In this document: piece by piece, positions 43,377-54,300 of the stretch
Layout: every line of letters starts with the position of its first letter
Numbering within the stretch: position 1 is the stretch's first letter
Made by a program: the position numbers and the translations under genes
The notes under the pieces: model-generated
Told to the model about the DNA's origin: nothing
The model's database searches: none
The model's input: only the letters and a program-made list of their open reading frames with translations
Assembly (NCBI GenBank): GCA_034440635.1
Contig: JAOTON010000940.1
Coordinates: 1,188,001 to 1,252,000 of the forward strand
Direction: 5' to 3'
Source of the DNA: Lepas anatifera
Taxonomy: Eukaryota > Arthropoda > Thecostraca > Lepadidae
DNA length: 64,000 nt

Positions 43377-43747
43377 GAAAACATACACTCTGATCACATG
43401 TATGAAATCAAACCCAAACTCTCTCCCTGGTGCACAAGCAACCAAAACACCAGGCAAAAGGAAGTACTCCTTTCTCGCTTACGCTGTGGACACACTCGAT
43501 TAACCCACAGCTATCTCTTCGACAATGACCCTCCCCGAACTGTGAAGGATGTGGCGCAAGGCTCTCAGTTAAACATATGCTGCTCGAATGCCCCACCGAA
43601 GCTCCACGAAGGATACGCATCGCCAACTGCCTGGCGGCGAATAATCTGACCCCTAGTCTCCAAAATCTGCTCGGAAACGACCGTCCAGACCTCATCGAAC
43701 TGGTTCTGAACTTCATATGTGAATCAACATGGGCCCATAAACTCTGA
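43377..43747 (+). pseudogene. LINE ORF2 C-terminal zinc-finger region
   Basis: VLLSRLRCGHTRLTHSYLFD is followed, after a one-base shift near 43545, by CEGCGARLSVKHMLLECP, the usual CCHC end of RNase H-bearing LINEs, and stops at 43745-43747 (STWAHKL stop). Confidence 0.8.
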
Positions 43748-44999
43748 TGAAACACGGGCACATAAACGTGGACCGATGAAACAGTATGGGCACCACCGCC
43801 ATTTACTTCTCGTTAGGATTATTAAAGATAATCCTGGTTATGAATACCTCCGAAACAGCGTCTTGCCATCGTATGCTTTATGTTATCTCCCTCACTAAAA
43901 GCGCCTTTCTACACCAAATCAAAGGTGACAGCGGTGCATTCCCTTAGATTATCACCGCGAAAATATTGTTTTTTTCATTTAAGAAGGGTTTTTCATCTCA
44001 ACCATGTAACTTGGAGTCCCTGAGCGTACATCTTTGAGGTTTTCCCTTCCAGCGTGGCTTTATTTTTTCTAAAACAGTGGCCGCTGGCTTTTGGCCGCCA
44101 GCTTTGCGGGCGAATTTCTTTCGGACCCTTCGCCCTTAAAGTTAACATTCAGACTCGCAGCGCTAAGGAAGAGATTGCGAAATTGACCTCTCCCAGCTCT
44201 GCGTCTCTGAATTCGTGTGGGCCGCGTTTGCATCGCCGGTCGCTCAGCGGGCTGCGCCGTCCACATGTCCTGGATGCACTAGTTTTGTTGTCGTGTCCCC
44301 TCCGTATTCCGGACATGTGGTCGGGGTGCGCTGGTTGCCGGCGATGGAAACGCGGCCCCAGCCCTGGGCTGATCGTAGGAAGGCCAATAAATAAAAAAGG
44401 CGCGGCGGGTTGCGACAACGTCAGAGCGACTACTAATTTAAATTTCTGATCGCTTTCCGCTTGCCGGTCGCATGAGCAACATAATTTGCATTTCAAAAAT
44501 TGCTCTAAATTAATTTTCTAAATCCTTATAGACTAGAAAATTATACAACTAAAAGCACACCAAGAGGAAGACTAACAATGTTTTGTCAATAACGAATACG
44601 AAACCAGCCTTTCAAAGAGCCTAAAGATGCCGCTTTTATTTACTAGATGTAAAGACGGCGATTTGGCAAGTCCATGCCGTAGACCAGCCATACAAAAAAG
44701 TGCCGATGTTTGAAGGGTGACTGGATGCATTCTTGTTGCCCAAAAAAATCATTTAATGAAAATATAGAGTTTCAATGTATTCAAGTACCGGACACTTTCA
44801 GTTCAACTTAAATATCAGCGTATTTATGCCTAGGGTGTCGTAGGGTGTCGTGAGTGGATTTGGGTGTCACAGGGCGTGGACGCAGCAATGAAGGGCTGAT
44901 ATGGATAAAAATTATTTTCTTCGAAATAAATTGTCAATTTTCTACCATACAATGTCAAAAAATATGCTACTTAGCATACAAATTTCAAGATAATTGCTC
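43748..44999. other. LINE 3' flank and unassigned sequence
   Basis: Holds the presumed LINE 3' UTR, a GC-rich patch at 44080-44420 ending in aataaataaaaaagg (44386-44400, resembling a poly(A) signal and tail), and a short gggtgtcgtagggtgtcg repeat near 44830. No gene recognised. Confidence 0.4.
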
Positions 45000-45003
45000 T
45001 TAA

Positions 45004-45794
45004 AGGGAGATACGCGAAAAATTTTTATTGGCTATATCAAAAGGTTACAAAAAGTTGTTTCAGAAGTCCTATTCTCATTTTTGCGAATTCGGCCTGCAAA
45101 TGCCTTAAAATTGCTCTCAAAGTCAACATTTCTAGACGACTTTACCGGTACACCTCATATCGGTGTATATGACGTACACACGGCTAAGGCTATCAATTTC
45201 TCTAAGAATTAGGTCATATCTATCCTAAACAGTGATGTAGAACTTTGGACTACTACAGAAAAAACTACTTTAGAAAAACAACAGTCCAAAACTCTTTTGG
45301 AACATAAATATAGGGCTTAAAAGAAATCACAATTAACCAATCAGAAGTCTAGGAATTCTCAAACCGGGGTCACGTGACCTATCTGACGCAAAAGTTTTGT
45401 CAACCTGGGGCCGAAGCAGAAAATGACTCAAGATCCGAGGTACGAAACCGCTGAAGACTTGAGTAAATTATGTTTTTTCCGTTTCTAGGGCAAACTAATT
45501 CATTTTGTAGTTTTTAAAAGCTTTTTAAAATTAATTCAAATACAAATACAGGAGAACAGACATTCGTATTATAAAAAAACATTACTTTTCAACTTTAAAT
45601 AGTTTTCGAAAGTCAGTGATGGGTATGGGCATGGGTAAGTGATGGGCGTTTCATCGAAACTGTTAACCTATTTCGTTAATAAGTAAGTGGCCTCCCATAA
45701 TTTTGTCGAAGATGCAAAAATAATTGATAGTTTCGTTATCAGGATTTTTCAAATAGCAAGAAACCACAATAATAATTTTTTCGCGTATCTCCCT
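45004..45794. mobile_element. 791-bp MITE with TTAA target duplication
   Basis: Terminal inverted repeat AGGGAGATACGCGAAAAA (left) against its perfect inverse on the right, flanked by TTAA at 45000-45003 and 45795-45798. TTAA targeting with AGG-type ends fits Kolobok-like or other TTAA-specific transposons; piggyBac normally starts CCC. No coding capacity, so non-autonomous. Confidence 0.88.
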
Positions 45795-45798
45795 TTAA

Positions 45799-46438
45799 CA
45801 ACAAGATGACCAAAAATCGTTTTTCACTATTCTTGGTACCAGAGAAATACAAAAACAACTTTCCAAGGACGTAAGCCTAGAAGTCATGTGCACAGATAAA
45901 CTGCTTTCCAGAAATGTATCTTTCAAAGCGGTCAGCTCATTTTTTTAGCAACACAAGAATAGGGTGTCTAATTTTCCACTCACCAATTTTGTGAGTGTTG
46001 GAATTTAGTGGCGGTGTTCACCCATTGGAACTTTCTCCGGTGGGGCAGGGGGAACTGAGCGTCTTGCCCGCGCCAGAATTTCGATTCAGTTGTTCCACTG
46101 AAATCGGTGGATATAAGGATGCCAGGTATAATTGGCTAGAAAAATAGAAATCGCCAGATTTTCTTGCAGAAAAGCAAGAGAAGCGCATAAGAGCCGAGTT
46201 AATTTGGCGATCTCTTAGTCGATTCTGCTGCTCTCTTTTTCCAGTGGAGGTTGGTAGAGGAGGTAATGGAACTGGCCTTTGTAATAAGTATTGCTGAGTA
46301 AAATTAAATAGTGGTAAGTATTGTTGGAAGTGAGGGGAAATTGAGCAAAAATATATAAGAGTGGAAAATTCTGCTTGACTGGGTGTCGTTCTGCACCCAG
46401 CACCCCAGCTTTTGGGACACTGATAGCTAGTGTTTCAA
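45799..46438. other. No gene recognised
   Basis: AT-rich spacer between the MITE and the LINE endonuclease fragment. The right part is probably LINE-derived but too decayed to read. Confidence 0.35.
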
Positions 46439-47975
46439 CTAAGGAGAAATCAAAGTGTAGAATTTTTTTTGAATCAGAGGACAAGAATTGTTTTGATCAA
46501 TACTAAGAAATATTGGAAGATGATCACTAATGTCATCAATGAGAATGCCAGACCTAATTAATGATTGAGGAAAATTGATGTAGAAGTTATCAATCAGGCT
46601 AGCTGAAGAAGTTATTCTAGTGGGGAGTGTGATTGAGGGAATAAAGCCACCCAGAGATAGCAATGTAAGAAAATTATCAGCTATTAGTGAATTACTTTGT
46701 TGTAATAAGTCAATATTGAAATCACCTGCAATGATACATCTTTTATTTGAAGTAGATATCTTATGGATGATTTCATCTAGATTTTTTAAAAAAAGAGGCA
46801 TGGTCAAACGAGGGAGATCTATAGACACTTCCAATGATGAGATTAGGAGATGAGGTTGAGCTAATCTCAACAAAAGCTGATTGAAATTCAACTGGTTTGG
46901 TGGATAGATCTTGGCGGGAAATGTATTAGAGGTTTTCATGAAGATAAACCGCTGCACCCTTACCCCTGGAGAAATCTTGGGGGCACTGATTAAAGAGACT
47001 GTACCCTGGGAGATAACAAGAGTTGTTGGGATCGTCATCAAGCCATGTTTCCGAGACACATATTACATCAAACTTTGCATTGACAGAATTTAGTAAGGAG
47101 ATAAGCTTATCAAAATTTTTGCGCAGAGACCTGATGTTGACATGTAACAATGATAGATTTGATCTGTTTAGGGACAGAGATTTTACATCATTGTAGCGGC
47201 ATTGGTTTGCTATGAGTTTGAATTCATCGAGGAGAGTATCATTATCATTATCCGAATGGGACAAGTCTAGACAGAACTGGGAGTAATGATCAGTTGAGAT
47301 TCTGAGTTGGGCTGTTGAAAGATTTGACATAGAAAAAGATAGATACTAGAATGTCAGGGCAAAACCTAACTATGTTCAGATACACAAGGGCAATAGCCTT
47401 GTAGGAACCAAGAGACAGTCTGGGGGACTGGCCAGTCCAGCAGCTGATAAGGAGTAATGCAAATTTACAGCACCTAAGACAATTACTCTTTCAATGAATG
47501 AGCAATACATGAGGCAGGGTAGTTCCAGGAATTTTAGTCCACAACAGTTTTTGGGACTGTGTTAACATCAGGCTCCTGAGGAGGGGCAGGCGTCCGAGTG
47601 CTCATGAGAGTTGCATCGCAACTCTCCACGCTACTTGAAGCACTGGAGGCAAAGAAGTTGTCAGTGCCCCCCTGATTATTTCTGCCAACAGTAACTCCAT
47701 TTGAATGCTCTTCTGGTTTTGAATGCACCCGGCCTCTCAGTTGAACTGTAGGAGTGTGCCATCTGGACATCTCCCGTTTGACCCCCCATCAAGCCAGGTA
47801 CATCCTCGACGCTCTGGTGCTGCAGCAGAGCAGCCCTTGATAGAGGGAGAGCACTGCGCCTGCGATGCTGGTTTTTCTTTGATTTAACTGTCTTCCACCT
47901 GTTTCTACCTCTCCTCCATCCCTCATCCCCAGCAGAAGTCAATGGCCGGTCTGGTACTTCAACATGCTCACCCTT
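46439..47975 (-). mobile_element. CR1/Jockey-type LINE fragment: endonuclease and end of ORF1
   Basis: Minus strand, two offset frames. 47330-46926 has SNLSLLHVNIRSLRKNFDKL, DVICVSETWLDD (catalytic Glu) and GKGAAVYLHENL. 47059-46439 has CIIAGDFNIDLLQQ, ASLIDNFYINFPQ and DISDHLPIFLSID. Upstream, 47970-47534 reads as a basic, Ser-rich tail (WRRGRNRWKTVKSKKNQHRR to PKTVVD stop) typical of an ORF1 C-terminus. The RT is missing, and the left end may be cut by the inverted-repeat element starting near 47977. It may belong to the same family as the RT at 11831-14400, since the two halves are complementary, but this is not shown. Confidence 0.82.
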
Positions 47976-48471
47976 ACTGGGTGTCCTAACCAAGACGCAA
48001 CGCGTCGCAAGGCGTTGCACGCCGTCGTTCTGCCGCAACGACCGGGATTCTCGGTCAGGACACAAAACGCACTGACGCAACGCGTCGCACGGCGTTGCAA
48101 CGCGTCGCAGCAAAAGTTGAACAATGTCCAACTTTTGACGACGACGGTCTGCGTCAAAACCGATATCCGTGATATTTGCTGTTGTTTTTAGTCATTGAAT
48201 ATAATGCACGTTTAAGAACAATAATTGGCCTCGGTCATCGAAAGTGTTGGCACCTGGCGGATTTTTTTGAAAACGCCAGTAGAGGGACTGACGTCTGGCG
48301 AGGCTGCTTCATATCCGGCGCATTGTTGAACGCGATATAGATTTTGAAAGTTTATTTTCAGTCGTGGTGAACTCGTTGCTGTGAAAAAGTGTAGTTCATG
48401 TCGGGTGGACGTGAATATTGAAGACTCGCGTTATTTTCTTGTTTGTTATAATCTTGGAAAGTTCAAGGAAA

Positions 48472-48711
48472 ATGGAGGTGAGACGGATAACCATTACATC
48501 CAATCAGAACTGCTGCGTTCCTCAGTGTGTATCCTTCCGAAGAAAGTGTCCAAGTCTCAGCTTTCACAAATTTCCTCAGGATAAGGTGCTGTCCAAGCAG
48601 TGGAAGTCGAAACTGAGAATTGTGAAGAAGATAGGCTCAAATGCTGCTGTCTGTTGCAGACATTTTAAGCCATCTGCCTTCCATTCACATCCACCTGGTA
48701 CGCTGCTGTGA
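48472..48711 (+). CDS. THAP zinc-finger domain protein, first exon or fragment
   Basis: ATG at 48472 opens MEVRRITITSNQNCCVPQC, then SLSFHKFPQDKVLSKQWKSK, ending AVCCRHFKPSAFHSHPPG. The C-x3-C pair, SFHKFP, a central Trp and C-x2-H (CCRH) followed by F match the C2CH THAP DNA-binding domain, about 75 residues here. The frame meets TGA at 48709-48711, but a GT donor (CACCTG|GTACGC) lies just before, so it may splice onward. A MITE inserted at 48714, immediately after. No catalytic domain was found downstream, so a transposase fragment or a truncated host gene are both possible. Confidence 0.7.
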   Translation: MEVRRITITSNQNCCVPQCVSFRRKCPSLSFHKFPQDKVLSKQWKSKLRIVKKIGSNAAVCCRHFKPSAFHSHPPGTLL

Positions 48712-48713
48712 GG

Positions 48714-49058
48714 CCAGTGTGCAAAGTATGGCATTTTCGACGAGATCTCGTCCGTGCGAGTTCCCTTGGAGACAGGACCGAGTGGTGCGAACTTTATCAA
48801 CCTGGTGCGAATTTGCGAGGTTAGTGACACTTAAACTAAACAAATAATGGCTGAATAGCCATTAAGACACGGGAGGTGCCTTATAAAGAGTCCTTAACTG
48901 ACTAATAATTGAGGTAGCATTGCATTGTAGGGGTAGGAATGGGTGCATTTTTTCCCTGGTATGTGGCAGATTGGTGCAAATTTTTGGAGGCTGGTGGTGC
49001 GAGAATTTTAGATGGCTGGTGCGACTCGTCTGGCATGCTGCCATACTTTGCAGACTGG
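48714..49058 (+). mobile_element. hAT-like MITE, copy 2 (345 bp, perfect 8-bp TSD)
   Basis: Ends CCAGTGTGCAAAGTATGGCA and TGCCATACTTTGCAGACTGG are inverted with one mismatch. The direct repeat CTGTGAGG flanks it exactly (48706-48713 and 49059-49066). An 8-bp duplication with CAG-type ends is typical of hAT elements. Inside, gagatctcgtc and a weak second inverted pair; no coding capacity. Confidence 0.93.
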
Positions 49059-49148
49059 CTGTGAGGCAATCTCCAGTTCCACTTATGCCTCCTTCCACTC
49101 CCTTGAGCCTGCTTCTAGCAGGAGTAAGCCTTAATCCTTGGGCCGTCA

Positions 49149-49384
49149 TCATAGGCGGATCCAGGATTGCCGATCAGGGGACACCTTCCCGGGGGCGGCG
49201 CACCATTCTTGACCGGGAAACCCTATCGGATGGGAGCAAAACCTTATCGGTGGGAGCCGACTTTTGTATCCTGGGAGGGGGGTGGTGGTGGGAAGCGAAC
49301 TTTCAGGGGCGTGGCCATTTCAGGGGGCGCCGAGGGTCGATGGTGGGGGCACATACTCCATTTGCCCCTTGGATCTGCCTATGG
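49149..49384. mobile_element. CATAGGCGG-type palindromic repeat
   Basis: Starts CATAGGCGGATCCAGGATTG and ends ccttggatctgcctatg, with the family's inner landmarks (cttccc ggggg, tatcggatggg, tcctggg, gggggcgccgagggtcga). No clear target duplication. Confidence 0.75.
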
Positions 49385-50431
49385 GGCATGTGCCCACTTT
49401 GCCGTCCCCCTGGATCCGCCTGCAGGAATGCAGCCACATGTGGCTGCATTCCTTTTTAGCCCGGAAAACTGACATCTTGAAATAATTCGGTAGATATACG
49501 CCTTTTATTTGTTTCAAGCTGTCTGAAATTCCAGTTTGAATGTACGATGGAAAATGCGTTTCCAAACACAAGCGTCACCACCGGCAAAGAAGTGGGGGGG
49601 GGCAGCAAACTTCAACCTGATGCTGACTGCAAGCTTTGCTCCTTGGGACCAAAAACTCTTCGAATTTGGATTCTTCTCTGCCTTCCGTAGTGCCTGGTTA
49701 TAAGCTGATGGCACATACCAAACATAAAACACGTATAATTCACCGCTTACCATGGTATTCCCAGGCCCCACTAACGTTGTTTACCTTTCGGAGTCCCTCT
49801 TTCGCGGCCATCTTGGAGGGAGCACTAGCGCCTCTGGTGAGCGTGACCGGGGTCAATTCAAATTGGAATTCATGCTGAAAAATCTATGGAAACTGGACAT
49901 GATTCCCTTTTTCTCTTAAATCGTTCTTTTAATAGTTCTTGATGCCAGCAAAGTTTTGATTGTTGGTAAACAATAGTTCGTCGCAGCTTGAGCTACCAGA
50001 TTGCTACCAAAGCTGAACCTATCCTCTGCCGGCCAAACCTCCAAAATTACCGCCCTGCAACTGACGCCGACGGTCGCCGACGGTTGGCGACCGTCGGCGA
50101 CCGTTTGGTTAGGACACCGGGTTACATATACGGATAATATCCTCCCCAGCCCCCTCCAAAGTTAGTTGGCAGCAATATACTGTTACGGCGTACAAATGCG
50201 ACTGCTCCATAGGGCTTACATGTTAAATTGCTCATTTTCAACCACGTGCTAACCACAGCCTATGGCTGTTAGAAGAAATATAACGTCGTCATTGGAAGGC
50301 CTATTCCCTGCCCTTTCCACTTTCAATTTGGTATTTTTACGTCAGATGTACAGAAATGCCTAAAAAATCGATTTCCGAGAACCATGCAAATGTAAGCCGC
50401 AAATTTCCCGGCGTACACCCCGTACGCCGGC

Positions 50432-50502
50432 GGTCGCGTAGCGCAGCGGTTAGAGCGATGGTCTATAAATCAGACGATGGTGAGTTCGAATCCCAGTCTC
50501 GG
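50432..50502 (+). tRNA. tRNA-like sequence (degenerate; tRNA pseudogene or SINE head)
   Basis: An A-box-like TAGCGCAGCGGTTAGAGC, a four-pair anticodon stem GTCT/AGAC with loop ATAAATC (would-be anticodon AAA), and a B box GAGTTCGAATCCC are correctly spaced. The acceptor arms (GGTCGCG against TCTCGGC) do not pair, and the D and T stems have mismatches, so it is probably not a working tRNA. Confidence 0.45.
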
Positions 50503-50722
50503 CTTCCGCTTTTAACCACTGGGGTGGAGCACTGCGAGTGATATGGTTGCTTTTTTTACTCAATCAAGAGAGTGCTTAGAACTCTTCGTGAGCATTCAGA
50601 TGTTTCACTACATGACCAAAGATAGAGCTGCCACTTTGTTACCCACTTGCCAAATTGGGAGAAGCGGACAATATGTAATACCAACGGGGCAAAGCAGGGA
50701 ATGTCAATAGTCATCTAATAAT

Positions 50723-50960
50723 CATAGGCGGATCCAGGATTGCCGATGGGGGGGCACCTTCCCGGGGGGCGCCATCCGGACCAGGGGGGCGCCACTTATG
50801 ACCGGGAAAAGCTATCAGTTGGGCGCCAAATCCTATCGGTGGGCGCCGACTTTCGCATCCTGGGGGGGGTGGGAAGCGACATTTCAGGGGGCGCCATCGA
50901 CCTTTCAGGGGGCGCCGAGGGTCGATCGGGGGGGACGTGTACCCCCCTTGCACCCCTTGC
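50723..50960 (+). mobile_element. CATAGGCGG-type palindromic repeat, inverted-pair member 1
   Basis: CATAGGCGGATCCAGGATTG, then gggcgccatccgga, tatcggtgggcgccgacttt, ggtgggaagcgacatttcag. The right end is lost (ends in ccccttgcacccc). Faces the copy at 51069-51334 in opposite orientation. Confidence 0.75.
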
Positions 50961-51068
50961 CCAACCCTGCTGATTTGTTGTATCATTTGGGGCACCTGGA
51001 CAATATTTTGGCTGTTAGCGAAACCGTTTCAAACAACACCGACTAATATAACAATGATAATACAACGT

Positions 51069-51334
51069 CATAGGCGGATCCGGGGGCGGGCAAGGAGGGC
51101 ACGTTTTCTCCCCCATGATCAACCCTCGGCACCCCCTGAAATGATCACGGCGCCCCCTGAAATGTCGCTTCCCACCCCTTCACCCCTCCCCCAGGATGCG
51201 AAAATCGGCACCCACCGATAGGATTTTGCTCCCATCTGATAGGTTTTGCCCGTCAAAAGTGGCGACCCCGGACCGGACGGCGCCCCCCCTCGGGAAGGTG
51301 CCCCCCCCGATCGGCAATCCTAGATCTGCCTATG
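51069..51334 (-). mobile_element. CATAGGCGG-type palindromic repeat, inverted-pair member 2
   Basis: Reads in reverse relative to its neighbour (gaaatgtcgcttcccacccc, aaaatcggcacccaccgata) and ends cggcaatcctagatctgcctatg-like. Both ends carry the CATAGGCGGATC motif in inverse orientation, so the family itself has inverted termini. Confidence 0.75.
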
Positions 51335-54300
51335 TAAAGCGTCACCAGGGAAAGGGGGAATTTCTGAAATTGTCACTGTTTAAATACCAATGGATAAAAA
51401 GGCATCTCTGACCGAACTACTTTCTTAAATATAATAAACGCACGGATGAACTCTGGAAATTTTAGGACCAATACCTGTCCTCAATTTACCGTGTCTACGT
51501 AAAACTGCGTAGATAGTGATAATCTACATTATTTACACGCGGTACTTTTTTGGATTTCCACGTTTGCGGGGAAAACATGATTTTTAGATGCCTCAAAAAA
51601 GCTTTCAATATGTTTTTCATAAAGATGACACGGGAATTGTTCTATGTAGTATGGCGATAATTTCGCTTTTTCTCGAAGCGGCAAGAAACTCGACAAGAAA
51701 GGGAAGCAAACTTAGTCTTAAACCAACATCCAATCATCAAATTCGAAATATACTTGACAAAAATCTGAAGGACATTGGACAAACTCCCTGCATCCACCTG
51801 AGGCCCTGGACCAACCCTCCCTGGATCCGCCTACGTCAACCAGAATGCAAAAGTTCAGGCACCTGCGATTTTTTCACACTGCAAACATCCGCATTCAAAA
51901 GATACCATCTGAATGCAATATCTACTGATCACTCATAGATAGCTTCCGTGCAGTGGTGGATACGAGGCAGAGGGCTAAGGCCTCAAGTCCCCCCCCATGT
52001 TTAAGTGCCAATAGCTAATGCATAGGCGGAGACTGATGATAATTTGAGTTTTAGGGCACTTCAGCTGGAGAGGCTATATGTGTTCGTCTGTAACGCATTA
52101 CATCATTCCGTCATTCCAAGATTGGTTTTATTAGCTAGACTGGCATATACAGAGAGTGCATAGGCGGAGACTGACCTGAGGCGTTGGTGGGTGGTGGTCG
52201 AGTCAACTAGCCCCCCCCCCACCTCAAAATGAAGTCCTGGATCCACCACTGATTCCACGCAAGTGTATTGCCAAATGTCACAATGCGGTCTTCCTGGCAT
52301 ACACAATAATTATCCAAATATCTTCAATATTTGATTAACCACCCCACGACGCCGCCAACTGCTCCAGTAACGACTATAGCAACTTCCTCACACTCGTAAA
52401 CAATAATCATAAAGTGAACAAACGAAATACGGCTCAAATACCAAACTAAATAGTTTTTCACTTTCTTGCTTTTCAACTACATTTTATCGTTTCATGAGGA
52501 CATTTTTTCGTTTTTAATGACGTTTTTCGTTTTCTCCTTTTGCGTAGTGTAGCTTGCCCAATACATTTCAATGGCGCAAACTTGTTTGCGGTGACTAAAA
52601 AATGAAAACAACTCATTAAAAAGTGTGCAGTGTAGTCAGTACTTGAAACTATAAAAGGAAAAAGAAAAACCCCAGACCAGGATCAAAAGCTAAAACCCAC
52701 GCAGTACACTGCCAGAGACACTGCTAAAATGAGCAAAAAAAGAGCGTGAAGGGACAGTGCTTTTGCCACGACAGTGCTGTGCAGACAGTGCTGTACTTTT
52801 GCCACGGAAAATCGGTGCAAAAGCACAGGTGAGACGTGGCATGGTCTGTGCATAAACTAAAACTGTGTGTGTGTGAGTGTGTGTGTGTGAACTAAAACTC
52901 TAGACCAAAGCTAAAAATGTCTAAATGTCTAGACAAAAGCTACAATGAAGGAAACAAAAAGGCTAAGCACAGTGCGGATAAGGATAACAATTAGCTAAAA
53001 AAATCAGGAAAGGGTAAAACTCAACGTTTCGGTCCAAGAAAATATTCAGGTGAACTACACCTGCATGCAACTATATGCATCTAGACAAAACGACATGCAT
53101 CTCTCTTGCAATGCAGCTAAAAATGTGCACACACAATCCCAACTTGGCAAGACTAATCAGCTTGGGGAATTGCACTTAGATTGAATCCCACTATGTCCAA
53201 GTGGGATACCAGTTCTGGTTCAGTACCCACAGACAAAATATTCAAATTTTCTGTCAGGAGTCATGCTATTCTGCCAACTTTTGCAGCTCATTATAAACAT
53301 ATCAAATTTAGTGCCTAGTCCTACCTAACTGTTTTTTTCTCATCTATTTCTTAACTAATTTGTAACTTAAAGGCTCAGTTTCCATGGGCTAGAGGCGATT
53401 CAGATAGACCTGAGAATCAGGATACAGCAATCACGGTTTCGATGGCACTTTGGCTGGATACAAAAGGATCTGTAACCAATAGAACACTTCAATCTTGAAT
53501 TTGTCAACATTTCTGGTACACTTTTCAAGTTTTCTTTCACTCTCCCTTCACATATGTTTAAAGTTTTGTTTAAGGGTTAACTGTTCTGTTGATGAATTTT
53601 GTTAATGATGTTTTTGTGAAGTGTTGATACAATTTTGTTTTGTTTAGTTTTGTCTAATAAAAAAGAAAGTTATACCCTCTCCAGTCTACTCTCCTTTATC
53701 TCTGCACTGTAAGGGAAATCTTTACCATCACAATGCCAAATCCTGCCAGATCTTGTTGGATGTGGATTTACAAGAATTGGATTGAAAATGGTTACCATTG
53801 CCAAAAGCTCTAACCATATTGATTGCATCCGAAAACTATATGTGGCCACGCTCGACTATGAATGGAAACTGGGACTATTTCTTACACCTATAAAAAACAA
53901 GTACTGCAGCTCAATAACCTACAAAGTCACTCTTAGAAGTTAAGCAATCTTGACAGCTGGAAATAGCTCACTGCTGGTACCCAGGACGCATCACATGTGG
54001 AAGTTTTCACAAGTTAGCGTCTCAAGAAATCACACTTAATAAGTTTTTGGATCACGGCTGCAACAGGACCAGAAAAATACCATTTTCTTTTCCACCTCAG
54101 AAAGGTTTTTTTGGATTACTCAATCCTGCCCTGATATCAGAGTCCACATGCCAAACATCTAGGAGAACACACCAAACACAAGGAATGTGTTCCAGTGTAG
54201 ACTACAGTTGATGCTGCAGCCGCTCAACAAAAAAACATAAACACTACTGAAACCTTGCACAGGTTTAACTGATTTCATCTCACTTCATCTCTATTTTGGT

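Larger units (their letters stand above)
38490..43747 (+). mobile_element. Near-full-length I-like non-LTR retrotransposon, multiply broken
   Basis: Order: gag-like ORF1 with zinc knuckles, then ORF2 with AP endonuclease, reverse transcriptase, RNase H and a C-terminal CCHC finger. RNase H behind the RT with a CCHC ORF1 is the layout of the I group (I/Nimb-like). ORF2 carries stops at 40444, 40603 and 43374, and frame changes at an A8 run (40949-40956), near 42857, near 43053 and near 43545, so this copy cannot move by itself. ORF1 is intact. 5' and 3' ends beyond the coding region are not resolved. Confidence 0.9.
47977..50121. mobile_element. Candidate 2.1-kb DNA transposon carrying a THAP-domain exon
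   Basis: The ends show inverted GGTGTCCTAACCAA (near 47980) and TTGGTTAGGACACC (near 50105-50118), with GC-rich subterminal repeats inside (acgcaacgcgtcgca; gacggtcgccgacgg). A TTA trinucleotide sits next to both ends, a possible 3-bp target duplication, which would fit Harbinger-like elements; this is weak. Inside are a THAP zinc-finger frame, a hAT-like MITE and a CATAGGCGG repeat, both later insertions. THAP domains occur in P and some other transposases, so this may be a decayed autonomous element. Confidence 0.55.

Noticed and set aside
52864..52890. GT-rich run as a regulatory signal
   Set aside because: Ordinary microsatellite with no nearby gene.
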